From Lonicera japonica (lineage: Eukaryota > Streptophyta > Magnoliopsida > Dipsacales > Caprifoliaceae), in contig CM038465.1 of the NCBI GenBank assembly GCA_021464415.1, forward strand, positions 19,375,839 through 19,439,838: 64,000 nt of DNA, read 5' to 3'. The notes beneath the pieces are model-generated. The model had not been told where the DNA came from and ran no database searches. It saw only the letters and a list, made by a program, of their open reading frames with translations. Shown here piece by piece: positions 10,063 through 22,525 of this stretch. Positions within the stretch are counted from its first letter, which is position 1, and the number at the start of each line of letters is the position of its first letter. Made by a program: the position numbers and the translations under genes.

Positions 10063-13000
10063 CTAGACCCGTATACAATAGTAATCGGATTCATCATCAT
10101 CATCATCTTCATCCTCATCGCTGCTATATAGATCATTGTTAAACCTTTCAGCATCATCAGAGTCTTCATCCTCGTCTTCATCTTCATTTTCATATACGGG
10201 AATATTTACAAACGGTACTAGACCTAGGTTGATAAATAACTCTGATATAGGAAGACATATCGCATTCGGCTCTTGATAAGGTTCATCTACTTCATAAAGT
10301 GGAGTGGTCATATCGTCCCTTGCAAGTGTGACCTCACTGAACGTACCTCTGTGTACCATATGGTTGACGACTTTCCAACCCTCACTAGCCAACGAATCAT
10401 GTATATAGAACACTTAAGTTTCCGTCATGGCCAGAACAAATGGAAAGTCGTCGTACCAACTACTATTCATGTTCACGGAAGTAAGACCACGATTATACTG
10501 TACGCTGCCGGGAACAGCAGGGTCGGTGTTGTACCACTTACACTTGAACAACACAACTGGCATGCGTTGCGCATAAGTTAGTTGGACAACTGATTGCAGA
10601 ATCCCATAGTATGTCAGATCACCGACCACGCATGTCACTCCACTATTCTGAGTCTTCCAAATCCGGTCTCGATGCTCAGTAATAAATTTGAGACCGTTCA
10701 CCTCGCACTGAGAGAAAATGGTGCACATCATAGGCTGAGATGCAAGAATCTGTATCTCCTGGTTGTATTTAGGATCATGTATTTGCCTAAGATGGAGCAT
10801 CTACATAATAATATATATGCATGGAACATCAGTGAAATGTAAATATGCACGCGACACGTGAAAGTAAGTTAAGGCTGAAAGTTTACCCATCTGGGGAGAT
10901 GGTCAAGAAACGACGCCACACGATCACCATCAGTGCCATGTGGAGCTATTTTCGCAAATTGTCAGTGGTGAGTCTCTATATACCATTATGTTTCTGTACA
11001 ATTTATCATAACACACCAGTGAGCCGTCTCAATTTGTTGCTTACTAAGACGGACTTTCCTGACGTAACCTTTGGGCTTGACGAGGTGGGAGACAATATAA
11101 ATGTTCCACTGGGGTGAATCAGGTATGACTTCATCACTCGCATTAGGATCATGCAGATAGTTATTGATGAAAATCACACATTAGTGCATGATGTTCCGTT
11201 CGGCAATACACCCCTCTGGGTAACGCTTGTTTCCAATATCTTTCTTGTATTCTCCGAGCTGCCTGTAAGATTGCACAGTTATATAGTACAAATGTATACA
11301 ATTAAAGACAATTATATATAGTATCTTAAAATCTGAAATAATACCTTTCAGTGGAAAACATCCAGGTATAATGCACGGGACCGGTAAGCAGGACCTGTTC
11401 GGGCAAGTGGATGCAGAGATGGACCATGATGGTAAAGAAATCTGGCGGAAATATCATCTCCAACTTGCAAAGGATCATGACAATATCGGTCTGCAGCTGA
11501 CGGACGTCTGATTTCTTCAACTCCCGGGCGCAAATTGTCTGGAAGAATCTGCAATACTCTACTAACGCGTCGGCGACGTCCCTTCCCAAATATTGTCGAA
11601 TAACCACAGGAAGAACACGTTGAAGCATGACATGGCAATCGTGAGTCTTCAATTCGAAAAACTTTTTATCAGATGATCTGATCTTACTCCTTAGGCTTCC
11701 AGCATAACCTCTTGGATATTTAACAACTGCAACTCGATCAAATACGTCCCTCTGATCCCTAGGACGAACTGTGTAATTCGCATGAGGTAGCATCACTTTT
11801 CCTGACGGCCCTGTCCTCGGCCAAAGATTTCTGTGTATGCCCATCTTCTTTAGAGTTAATCGAGATTTCACATCATCCTTTGTCTTTCCATCGAGACCTA
11901 GAACGGTGCCCAAGATGTTGTCGCATACATTTTTTTTGATGTACATCACATCTAATGCATGTCTCATACTCGATGGTGTCTACTAAGGCAGCTCCTAAAA
12001 TATGCTGACGTGAGTCCAACACAGTATCTTTTTAGCTGCTTGACATTAAGTACAACACAACTTATCAATTTACAATATCACAAATTAACTTATTACAATA
12101 TCACAACTAATGTTAGTATGAGCCGTACCTGTTTGAAGTCAGGATGCGGATGCAAAGAATTCTGAGGGTAAGGAAAACTGTTGGTAGCTTCAAGAACCTG
12201 ATGTGCAGAATTTCTTTGTGGGGCGGGTCTGAGCTCTAGCTCCCCATTAAACCTTTCTGATCGCCTCCGATAAGGGTGATCTTCGGATAGCCATCTACGC
12301 ACGTCCTGGTATGGCAACCTTCTTATTGTGAACCACAACAATATCGTCCAAACATATGGGACATGCCTTGTACCCTTTTATCTGAATACCTCTCAACATT
12401 CCAAACATATGTTGAATGCCACTTCACCGTATCGATCCCAAGTCGAAATCCCCGTCTCCCACAGCATCTTAAGTTCATCAATCAATGGTTTCATAAACAC
12501 ATTTAGAGTCATTCCCGGATTCTTGGGGCCGGATATTAGTAAGACTAAAATGTTAAACTCCTTCTTCTTACACAACGACGGCGACAAATTATAGGGCATC
12601 GCAATAACAGGCCAAAAGCTGTAGGGAACCACCGTAGTAGAGTACGGACTGAACCTGTTTGACGCTAGCGCAAAACGTACGTTTCTAATGTCAGCGACAA
12701 ATTGCAGTTGCGATTTGTAACATGACGAGACAAATTCCTTAATATAAAAATAATTAAATTAACAGTTTAGTAAATTTTATGTGTACGAACTATAAATATA
12801 TACGTCACCTGTCGAAATCCTTCCATGCTTCTCCATCCGCTGGATGTCTAAGATATTCAGTTTCTTCTCTTCTTTCCCCGTGCCACCGCATTTCCTTTGC
12901 AACTATACAGACACTGCAACCTCGGTGCCAATGGGAAGTACCGAACCGTCTTCCGGACAATCCGTTTGCCACCGCCTGTATTTTTTTCTTCCCATCTTGA

Positions 13001-13711
13001 CTCACCGCAAATGGAACATTGATCTAGGTCTTTACCCTCTTTGTAAAACAAGTAGCAGCCGTAGTAACACTCGTGGATGACCTCGTAACCCATGCCGATC
13101 TTCTTTAAGGCCTTTTTTATAGATTTGTATGAGTCGGGGTACTTGTTCCCTTCGGGCAACATGTAATTAATTTCAGCAGCCCACTTGTTCAAGGATGTGT
13201 CTGCCATATTGCAACTCTGTTTCAGCTGCAGCGATCTAAGCATTGAAGCTAGTGCCGTGACTTGACTACGCTCGTACAATGGAGTCACTGATTTGTCTAA
13301 GAGACGCTGATATGCTATCAAATTTTCTTTGGCGACATGGTAAGCATGAAATGCATTGTCAACGCCAGCGTGATCATACGATTCACGAAAAGGAAAAGCA
13401 TCTTGCACGAAGTCCATGGTCGGGTTACTCGAAGACGCCCGGTTCTGTTCTACTTGCCATTGTAAAGGTGTCTCCGGAATTTTCCCGTGTAGGTTCCATA
13501 CTGTATACGACTCCATTATACCTGCATTGGTCAAGTGGATGTATATTTCATCTAATGTCACCCGTTGGCCCATGTTGAAACATTTTTTATAGGGACATGG
13601 ATACAATCAAGTCGAACTGTTGCCATTTTCTCATACATACTCTAAGAACTCCATTAGCCCCACAATGAATTACGTTGAACCTCTTGAGCATTTCATCCAG
13701 TTCTTATTCAT
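10063..13711 (-). pseudogene. tnp2/TNPD-type CACTA transposase, degenerate
   Basis: Read on the minus strand, fragments occur in the normal family order. The transposase-associated N-terminus (from ATG at 13711, three in-frame stops before LYPCPYKKCFNMG) runs into the frame at 12857-13606. The tnp2 core follows: HPADGEAWKDFD, then DIRNVRFALAS, PYNLSPSLCKKKEF and LLISGPKNPG at about 12393-12700. A DUF4218 segment is at 11326-11967 (HALDVMYIKKNVCDNILGT...). A DUF4216 segment is at 10414-10800, with an acidic C-terminus (runs of E and D) at about 10070-10200. Introns are plausible at about 12745-12800 and between the later segments. Stops within the core and N-terminus show it is inactive. TNPD proteins cut the element ends together with TNPA. 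Confidence 0.85.
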
Positions 13712-13799
13712 TTTCATTCACTGTCATATGACAAATAATTACAAACTCAAAAATTACCAACAACTAAGAATAATACTAACGTATATATAAAAAAGGGGC

Positions 13800-14560
13800 A
13801 ACAACTACCAATAATACCAATAATACTATATCTTCAACATCAAATACACATTTTTTACACTAAACACGATATATATATAAAGTAAAAAATTAGTAAAAAA
13901 ACTAATATTAGTAATAGATAGAGTACCTAAAGATCAAACAAGCTATTAATGAGGGAATTTTACCTTCAAAATCGCCAAAATTGCCTAAATTAACTCTAAA
14001 ACACATCAACCCCGAAAATGGCATGTTCTTAGGTGACGTAGTACGAACGTAGAGATCAAATAGAGGCAACAACTAACAATAATACTATATGTTCAACACC
14101 AAATACACATTTTCTACACTAAACACAATATATATATAAACACAAAAATTAGTAAATAATTAATATTAATAAGAGATAGAGTACCTAAATATCAAACAAG
14201 TCTTTAATGAGGAAAATGATGTTGATTTTCACCTTCAAAATCGCCCAAATTAACTCTAAAACCGAAAATGGCATGTTCTTAGGCGACGTAGTACTAACCT
14301 AGAAATCAAATAGGGGCAACAACTAACAACAATACTATATCTTCAACGTTAATTTCAAATTTTCTACACTAAACACAATATCTATATAAACACAAAAATT
14401 AATAAATAATAAATATTAATAAGAGATAGATTACCTAAAGATCAAACAAGCCTTTAATGAGGGGAATGATGTTGATTTTCACCTTCAAAATTGCCAAAAT
14501 CGCCCAAAGTAGCTCTAAAACATATCAACCCCAAAAATGGAGGAGTGGCTCTAATATGAA
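13800..14560. repeat. Threefold tandem duplication upstream of tnp2
   Basis: A unit of about 240 bp occurs three times (about 13790-14050, 14060-14290, 14300-14530). Each has a phrase like GGGGCAACAACTA, an ACACAAAAATTAGTAAATAA phrase, AGAGATAGAGTACCTAAA and ATCAAACAAGC. The first two end with AAAATGGCATGTTCTTAGG plus an array motif. Located upstream of the tnp2 start, it may be amplified promoter sequence. Confidence 0.7.
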
Positions 14561-14569
14561 GATGACAGG

Positions 14570-14870
14570 ATCTTAGGCGACATAAAAACTATACATACGT
14601 CACCTAAGAGACATATTATATCGACATATTTATAGTTTCTACGTCGCTTAAAGGTATGTCAAACCCTTGTTGACCGCCACTTAAAAGTGTCGGTGGTCAA
14701 CAGCTTTTGGGCGACGTGTGAATTTGAGTACGTTGTCCTATATAATCTTAGGTGACGTACTGGATACCTACGTCGCGTAAGACTATCTAGGGCGACGTAT
14801 TATACAACTACGTCGCCCTAGATAATCTTAGGCAACGTATTCTATTGACTACGTCACCCAAGAGTCTTGT
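14570..14870. repeat. CACTA 1 right subterminal array
   Basis: About ten copies of CTTAGGCGACGTA and its complement in alternating orientation, matching the left array at 4054-4490 and ending 20 bp before the TAGTG terminus. Confidence 0.85.
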
Positions 14871-14883
14871 TGGTGTAGTGGGG

Positions 14884-15439
14884 GTATATGAAGTATGAAC
14901 CCATTTAGTCTTAATGACACAGCAAAATATAATGGGGTGTATGAAGTATGAGCCCATTTAGTCTTAATGACACATATAAAAATATAATAATTTCTCGAGT
15001 AATTTGAATTTGTGGCTATATTTAAAACCATTTCAGGTCTCTTGATTAAGAGAAAAATGTTATATTAGAGTAAGATAATATTTAATTAATGTATAACATG
15101 TTCTTATGACACTTTGTATATTTGTAAACATTTTTGTTGTATATTTGGTACAACTATTCATATTTGTAGCCAACCTTAGAGTTGGGCTATAAATTACATG
15201 AAAACGGTCTTTTACGTCTACTTCGATGGTATGACTTTCCAACCTTTACATGACTAGGCAGGGTTCTAACCCCGTCACCAGCTGTTTGACAGGGTAGTTG
15301 ATTAATTCTTTAGGGGATGGTGATGGAGTTATGACGAAACTAGGGAAAAATCAAGTTTTCGGATAAAAGCTCGAGTGCAGCAATAATGCAGGCTCAAACA
15401 TTAGCAGCAGTTTCAAATCCCTTTAACAGACATATTGAT
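14884..15439. other. Intergenic spacer with a 40-bp tandem duplication
   Basis: No gene. A phrase starting GTATATGAAGTATGA at 14884 is repeated with two changes at 14938; both copies end TTAGTCTTAATGACACA. The remainder is AT-rich. Confidence 0.55.
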
Positions 15440-15671
15440 TGAGATAAAGTAAATAAAAGAATCTTGTATTATTGAATTAATACAACTTGTACTTATATAT
15501 GTAGCCAAAGACTTAGTCATAACCTTGTCTGCTGCTATGCATGCCGGTATAGCCCATTAATGGGGCATACTGTTAGGCTCATATACAGAGAATTTCCTAA
15601 TAGTTTCAACCTAGTATACCGGTATGTCTATTTTCCCAATATCAGTATGCCCAACTGCAAGACTAACACTA
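15440..15671 (-). repeat. copia 3' LTR
   Basis: Shares with the right-hand LTR the phrases ATAAAGTAAATAA, TATAGCCCATTAATGGGGCA and AGTATACCGGTATG. Both contain a near-palindromic CATTAATGGGG motif. It is followed by the CCCCCTC tract that is the minus-strand polypurine tract. Confidence 0.75.
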
Positions 15672-16015
15672 ATACTCCCCCTCCCACTCCCCCTCAAGTT
15701 GGAGTGTAGATATCTCGTGTACCCAGCTTGTTGATTGAGTCATGAAAAACTTTCTTGGCAAAGGTATGTGTTAAAATAATAGCCAAATATTATTCTGACT
15801 TCACGAACGAAATGTTAATCAACTTTTCAACATTTTCAACCAATTTCTCTTTGATAAAATGACGATCCACTTAAATATGTTTAGTCCAATTAGGCTAAAC
15901 TGGATTGTTCGCTTGATTATCACAGTGCCAATCTCAGTGAGTAAGATGCGTAACCAAAGAAGTTCACAAATAGCTTGAGCCATTCCTTGGCACTCAATCT
16001 CAGCCGCAGAACTTG

Positions 16016-19000
16016 CTACAACACTTTGTTACTTGCTACGCTACGTAACCAGGTTACCCCTGCAAAGGCAAAGTACCATGACTTGGAATCCCTATTTATA
16101 ATATGGCCTGCCCAATCTGTATCTGTATAACCCTTGACATCAAGGTGTCCTAACTTCTTAAAAATTAACCATTTACCCGGGGCTTTTTTCAAATAGCACA
16201 ATATCTGCATCACAGTTCCCATATCATCCTCACTAGTGAAATGCATAAACTGGCTAACAACACTTACTAGATACGCAATATCATGACAAGTATGTGAAAG
16301 ATAGATTAATTTTTCAACTAGCCTTTGATATCTCTCCTTATTCAAAGGTACTTGATCTAGATGCAATGCTAGATGATTTTGTACAATAGGTTTCTCAACT
16401 GGAGCACATGCTACTCTTCCCATTTATGCTAACAAATCAAAAGCATAATTCTTTTGGGAAAGGCATATGTGGTCACGAGAGCGAGTTACTTCTATACCGA
16501 GAAAGTATTTCGAACCTTCTAAATATTTCATCTCAAATTCAGAGGCTAAGCTCACTAGTTACTTTTCAATCTCCTCTAGATCATTACATAAAACAACTAT
16601 ATCATCAACATATATAATCAACAAGGTTGTACTATCACCCCTATGCTTGATGAACAAGGTACGATCAAAGTTTACTTTGTGATAGCAATATTTTTTTAAT
16701 GCCTTCAGGAATCTCCCAAACTAAACCCGTGGAGACTACTTAAGCCCATACAAGGCTTTCCTCAACTTGAAGACCTTTGCACGTTATTGTTTTACACCAT
16801 ATCTAAGAGGGAAGTCCATGTAAATTTCCTCCTCCAAGTCACCATGTAGGAAAGCAATTTTCACATCAAACTATTTAAAAGGCCAATTCACATTTACTAC
16901 TAATAACAATAGAACTTGGATAGTATTCATCTTTAGAACTGGAGCAAAAGTTTCTTGATAATCAAGAAACTTTTCATCTAGCAGTGTAACCAAAGAAGTA
17001 TGAGCACGTACTATTGCTGAAGTATAGGGGTCTTTTCAATGATTGGTACATCGGACAACCCAGTGACCTGTTCAGCCATGGTGACCTCCATAATAACTTT
17101 AGTCTATTTAGCTTCAATCTCAGTTTAATTTGACAGATCTTACACCATTACAATCATCTCTCGTGTTTTGTTATTAGAAATGTCAAAGATAGAAATTGTA
17201 ACCCCTACACAAGACCAATTATGTTGTTCACAGTTTGTCTCCCCCTTAGGAACAAAATTCGGCACTTCTTGATCAAATAACATTTCAAGCTCTATATTAA
17301 TGACATCCATGGAGACATAAAACCACCAAGATTGAGGTTAATAACAATGATAACCCTTCAGTTGAGGATAAAAACCAACAAATATGCAACTCAAGGAAAA
17401 TGGGTCAAGTTTACTTCGTTAATTTTTATGAAGATGCACATAAACCACACACCCCAAATACATGAGGTAAGATAGTCAATATAGAGAACACTAAAACTTT
17501 TGATGCTAAGGTTACTAAAGGAGTCTGAAAATTAAGAGCTTGAGAAGGCATACAATTCAATAAGTAGACAGCAAATGTAATTGCTTCAGCCCATAAGTAC
17601 TGGGAACAGAGCCACCAATTAAAACTGCACGTGTTGTTTCTAGAATATGCCTATTTTTCCTCTTGGCCACACCATTTTGTCCTGCCATTTGAGGACAAGT
17701 AGTCTCATGAAGGACCCCTTTTTCTACAAAAAAAAAAACTATGACATAGCCTAGTTAACAAATTCGATCACCACAATTATCAGATCAAAACACCGTAATG
17801 GAATGTGAATACTGCATTTGGGTCATATGGTATAAATTTTTAAAAATAAAGCAAACTTTGCATTTTTTTTCTCATCACATATAACCATGTCATTCTAATG
17901 CAGTCTTTAACAAAAAAAATACCACTTAATCCTTGATGGTGTAGTAAAAGGAGAAAGACACCACGCATTAGAATAAATTAAATCGAAAGGACTTTCTCTT
18001 TCATTCGAACTTGGTGGATGAAACACCATATAACGTTTTGCTAAGATACATGACTTCCACATTAAATCAGAGATTTTGACCCCATTAAATAAAGATGGGA
18101 CTATAACTTTTAAATAACTAAAAGAAACATGCCCTAAATGATGATGCCACAGCCAAGTCTTCTTAACCTTGTCACTGTTGTCACCACAAGCCTGAAGAAC
18201 TTTGCTCGGTGAACCTTCATCAGCATAATATTTTCCTCTCTTTTAATACCATGCACAATGACCACTTTTGTCTCGACATCATGTAGTAAATAAAAGGTAA
18301 AGTACATTAGAACACAACAATCTAGTTATTTAGTGACTTGACTTACATATACAGTGATTTGACAAATAAGGCGCAAGCAAAGTGTTATGTAATGAAAGGC
18401 TAGGAGTAAGGGCAATGAAACATGAATCAATATTGCAACTTGTATCGCATTCATTTGTGGAGACAAGTGCTTTGCCTTGATTTCCTTCAGTTTTATTAGC
18501 CTCAAGTACATGTACGGTCCACTAGTTACGACGATAACTACACCACTAGTTTTAGGTATACCATTGGGCTTATTTACCACTTTTGTTGCCTTTCTCTCCA
18601 AAAACCAGTTCGGATATCCATGCTTATGGAAACATGTATCTTCTATGTGCATTGTAACATTACAAATTGCGCACTATAAATCATCCTTATTTTTAGGAGG
18701 TGCGCTAAAGGCCAGTGGCTTCATGGGGCTTTAACAACCATAGCAGCTAGAGGCTCAATGACCTCATCCTTTTTTAGCATAGTATCACGATGTTGTGTCT
18801 ATTTACGAATATGAAAGAAGACCTCCTTTATCTTAGGCAGTAGGGTCATTCTCAAAATATCTCTTCAAGCTTTATCATAATCATTATCTAGTCCTGCCAA
18901 GAAATCATAAACACGATCTTTTATCTCCTCTTGATGAGTCTTCACATCAATAGGGCATTGCATTTTTATTGGACGACATTGATCAATCTTTAACTAGACA

Positions 19001-19395
19001 GCCTTCAATTTTGCAAAATACACTGAAACATGACGACTATCTTGTCTAATTCAAATGCCCTAGCAACGGAGTTCATAAATTTGAGACTCATCTAATGCAC
19101 TATAATACATCTGAGCAATAATATCCTAGACATCGTTAACCTTTGGCAACTCAAGAAACAACTCCAAGAAATCAGGTTCGATAATTTTGTACACCCACAT
19201 GTTAACGGTTGAGTTGTCAATACAACATGCATCAAAACCTGTATCTTCTTCTACTACCTGTGTGACTTTTTCAGTCAAATAGTCACAATTTCCTTGTCCT
19301 AACGCATGGAGTATTAGCATCTTGGACCATGTGTTATAATTTTTTCCATTTTTTGAACGGCACCAGTTGTTTTTCCGAATTAATTCCAATGACAA
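16016..19395 (-). pseudogene. copia gag-pol relic
   Basis: Minus-strand pieces appear in order. Gag N-terminus (19126-19395, with KNYNTWSKMLILHALGQ). A CCHC-like region (about 18600-18650, with DTCFHKHGYPNWF). Integrase C-terminal motif (about 17610-17700, CPQMAGQNGVAKRKNRHILE). Reverse transcriptase with the YVDD catalytic box (about 16590-16620, LLIIYVDDIVV). RT/RNase H tail (16016-16423, ending near TDTDWAGHIINRDSKS). In copia, integrase precedes RT, as seen here. Many stops separate the pieces, so no protein can be made. Confidence 0.8.
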
Positions 19396-19564
19396 TAGAA
19401 TTGAACATTAGATTTCACCATCGCGATGGGGTTTGGGTATTAGATTTTGTGACAGAACATACAATAGAAAGTTGTTTTTTTAACAGCCGATGGAGAATGA
19501 CCATGGTTTAATCACCGGTAACAGGCGGCACAAGGCTTTTGTTTAGGGTTCCTTCAGATACCAA

Positions 19565-19790
19565 GATAAAGTAAATAAGAGAATATTATATTAATGAATT
19601 AATACAACTGGTATTTATACAAGTAGTAAAAAACATAGCCTTAATCATATCTAACGCTACGCATATTGGTATAGCCCATTAATGGGGCATACATGTACTC
19701 TCATATAGAAAAAAATTCCTTACAATATTAACGTAGTATACCGGTATGACTATTTTTCCAATACCGGTATGCCCAACTACATGACTCACG
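19565..19790 (-). repeat. copia 5' LTR
   Basis: Pairs with the LTR at 15440-15671 by shared phrases (TATAGCCCATTAATGGGGCATAC, AGTATACCGGTATG...ATTTTTCC). The PBS core TGGTATC on the minus strand directly abuts its left end. Confidence 0.7.
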
Positions 19791-19799
19791 CCAACCGAT

Positions 19800-22460
19800 T
19801 GGGAAGGGTTACCCCATTTTTTGTAACCCATTACAATGTCTTAAAAATTTCACTTTAGTCCTTGACTAGACTTTTAGAAACACAAAAAATTACTAATATT
19901 CACACAATCGTCTGATGTTAGGCTTCCACTTCACTGGTGATGTTAACTTTATCAAAGCCTTTTACTTTGTTCCAGCCCTTATGATTAAGCCACATCATTG
20001 TTCACTTTAAAACAGACCACAGCTACATCGTTTCAATTTGACAAGGTTTTAATGCCGTCTTTCGTTGAAGATCTCCTTCGTGGATTTGAATACTACACTC
20101 CTTAACTGAAGAAATACAATGGAAAACTCTACAGTTTTTTGAGTTCTTGTTGCTGGTGCTTTTAATTAATGTAACATTTTAATCAGTAAACTCGACTAAG
20201 TATTTAGTAGTGGAGTGAACCTGTAATAATTGAGTTAAGTCTCTTTCTAGTCTAACATAAATATTATTGTCTTAAAAGTAAAATATAACATATATAGGGA
20301 CTAAAGACGATATATGTATACGTGTAAAACAATTATTGCCTAACCTAAACAAAGGACGCAACAAACACGACTGGGGATTTGTCCAAATAAAATGAAAAGA
20401 ATGGACACCAAAATAGTAAGTCTTTCTTGACTTGTGTTTTCCCACAGCAATATTGGAATAGTACAGTCAACATTCAATACACATATACATATTAATTGTA
20501 CATTTGGACATGCATCAATCAAAACAAAAGTAATGCATGTAGGTTGACCAAGAAAAGAGGCCACAGATGTATGTGTAACAACTTTCAAATATTCCTAGCA
20601 AAATTTTCAATGGGTGGGTTTTTCTTGTGAAAGAAAGTCTTCCGGAGGAACTTTTAGAAATATTCCTACCAAGATATTTTCAACAAGATTACGAATGCAC
20701 TACGTAATTCAATTTTTTTTGTCTCCCAAACATTTTCATAAGAAAACAAAAAAATGAAATAATTTTCTGATGCCTCGATCTTAATTCATTTGTTTAGGGA
20801 ACTAGATCGATTCACTCGATCGTCTGCAACACAGGCTACAAAATGGAATAAAAGCATTCTAGGTTCGAGTTATATATGTATCAAGGGTGATATTTTGTGT
20901 TGGCCGGCAACTAAGAAGAAGGGCAGGTGAGAGATTTTTTAATCAAACTCTGTTACAATATTATATAACAAAAAAATTATGCCAACAACATATCAAGTAA
21001 TGTGACATCTTGTATTTTAATATTAATAAAAATTATATATATTTTCTAATTAAGTATATATGTAGAAATGGGCCGTATGAGAGGTGGAGGTGTATAAATT
21101 TTATAGAAGCCTTAACCATTAAGTTTGTAATAGCATGCAAGGTGGCATGAGTTTTAGGAAAAAAAAATAGAGAGGAGAAAGTCATCACTTGCATGCAACG
21201 TGGCCATCAAGTCATATTTTGGGCCCCAGTAGTTGTTTTAAATCATGTGTATTTTTTTTTATGGCTTAGTTAACTCAAGACCAGGTTAGTTGTGGACTTA
21301 GCGGTCAGGTGCAGTTTGGATTATTATTTTCTGTAGACAGTGGAGAGATATTGTATTTTCATTTTAAGTTATACATTGCATTTTTACACAATTGCTTTGA
21401 TAACAAAATAAAGTAAAATCTTATTTTTATTGTGTTTTCGGACCCAATCAAGTTGAATCATTACAAGTAATGTCTAAAATCAAGAAATAATTACATGGAT
21501 GAATAGTATATTTCAGTACAGTAAAAGGATAATGGAAATAAAAACCAGGCTGTAGCTCATTACCCATAATGAGAGACTTTACATTAGGACCTACGTATCT
21601 ATCAAAATTTGGGTTCACCCAATTGAAAATGCAGGCTTTAATTTATTGGCCTAAAATAATATACATTCACACATGACATCAGAGTCCGAACTCCTTCCCT
21701 TATCAACTCTTTAGATTTATATATCAGTGCCATATAAAAACCAAAAAAAAAAAATTCACGTAGAAATTAGTGGAATAAAAATAACCTAAAAAAAGATTAA
21801 ATAAACATTCATATTCATTGGAAAATATAGAACCTATCTAACATGATTAACATGTTATTGGACTCTAGACATAACGCGTATAATTTTTAATTTTGAGTGT
21901 TCGGAATAGTAATTATGTTGAAAAACTTTAGTATTCTTATTTTGCATGATGTTAAAGAAAAAAAAAGAGTACGACTTTTATTTTAGATACTTATATTTAA
22001 GTTCATTACAACTTTCATACTATATTATAATTAATAAATATTTAATGTAAAAATTGAGATAGTAAATGTGACTATTATGTATTGTTAAAAAAACCTTATC
22101 ACAATTATTATAATAAATGAATAATGGATACATTGATATGTCTGATTTTTATATCAGATATTCATGTCTAAACAAAAAAAAAGAGTCCATCCAAATGCTA
22201 AGGAATCGCATGAGATCTATATATATATTATAGGAAAATAATATGCCCCAAAAAAGGATCCCCTAAATCCTAAGTTAAAAATTCAATATTCCTTTTCAAG
22301 ATGTCTAAATTATTAATTTAGTATATTAATTATGTGCTAAAAGTAAATCATTTTTTTCTTCTAGAAAAGATAAATGCAACTACCAATTTGAGACACAGGT
22401 GCAAATATTTACGAAGAAGGATTGTATTTATTGAAACATTTTCTAAGAAGCTTCTTCACT
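19800..22460. other. AT-rich intergenic DNA upstream of the receptor kinase
   Basis: 2.6 kb with no supported gene. A short imperfect direct repeat (AAATATTCCTA.CAA.ATTTTCAA) lies near 20587 and 20659. The final few hundred bases would contain the kinase gene promoter. Confidence 0.6.
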
Positions 22461-22463
22461 AAA

Positions 22464-22470
22464 TATATAA
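22464..22470 (+). promoter_or_regulatory. TATA box of the receptor kinase gene
   Basis: TATATAA at 22464-22470 in an AT-rich context, 41 bp before the first ATG (22505) and 62 bp before the ATG preferred here (22526). The spacing to 22526 leaves a leader of about 30 bases, which favours the second ATG as the start. Confidence 0.5.
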
Positions 22471-22525
22471 ACTCAACATATAATCAGCTTTGGATCCTCG
22501 TAGTATGTGCCAAAAACAACACTAT

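Larger units (their letters stand above)
4038..14880 (-). mobile_element. CACTA (En/Spm) element 1, complete, about 10.8 kb
   Basis: The element starts CACTACCTCAAAAGG at 4038 and ends TTGGTGTAGTG at 14880. It is flanked by the 3-bp duplication GGG at 4035-4037 and 14881-14883, as expected for CACTA transposons. Subterminal arrays of CTTAGGCGACGTA and its complement fill 4054-4490 and about 14570-14870, with a third array at 8090-8345 and scattered copies near 14035 and 14281. Two genes on the minus strand, TNPA-like and tnp2-like, are both damaged. A 761-bp solo LTR has inserted at 8670. The clean ends suggest it moved as a whole, but the stops in both genes make it non-autonomous now. Confidence 0.9.
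15440..19790 (-). mobile_element. Ty1/copia LTR retrotransposon, decayed
   Basis: Two related LTRs (about 15440-15670 and 19565-19790) flank about 3.9 kb of pol-like sequence in copia order on the minus strand. A tRNA-Met-like PBS (TGGTATC) lies just inside the right LTR, and a polypurine tract (minus-strand GAGGGGGAGTGGGAGGGGG) lies just inside the left one. The LTRs differ at many positions, and the coding region has stops and frameshifts throughout, so the insertion is old. Outer limits are within a few bases; a 5-bp duplication is not evident. Confidence 0.8.

Noticed and set aside
14570..14870. Alternating 13-bp repeats considered as a CRISPR array
   Set aside because: The repeats alternate in orientation, vary in spacing and lie at a transposon end in a plant genome.
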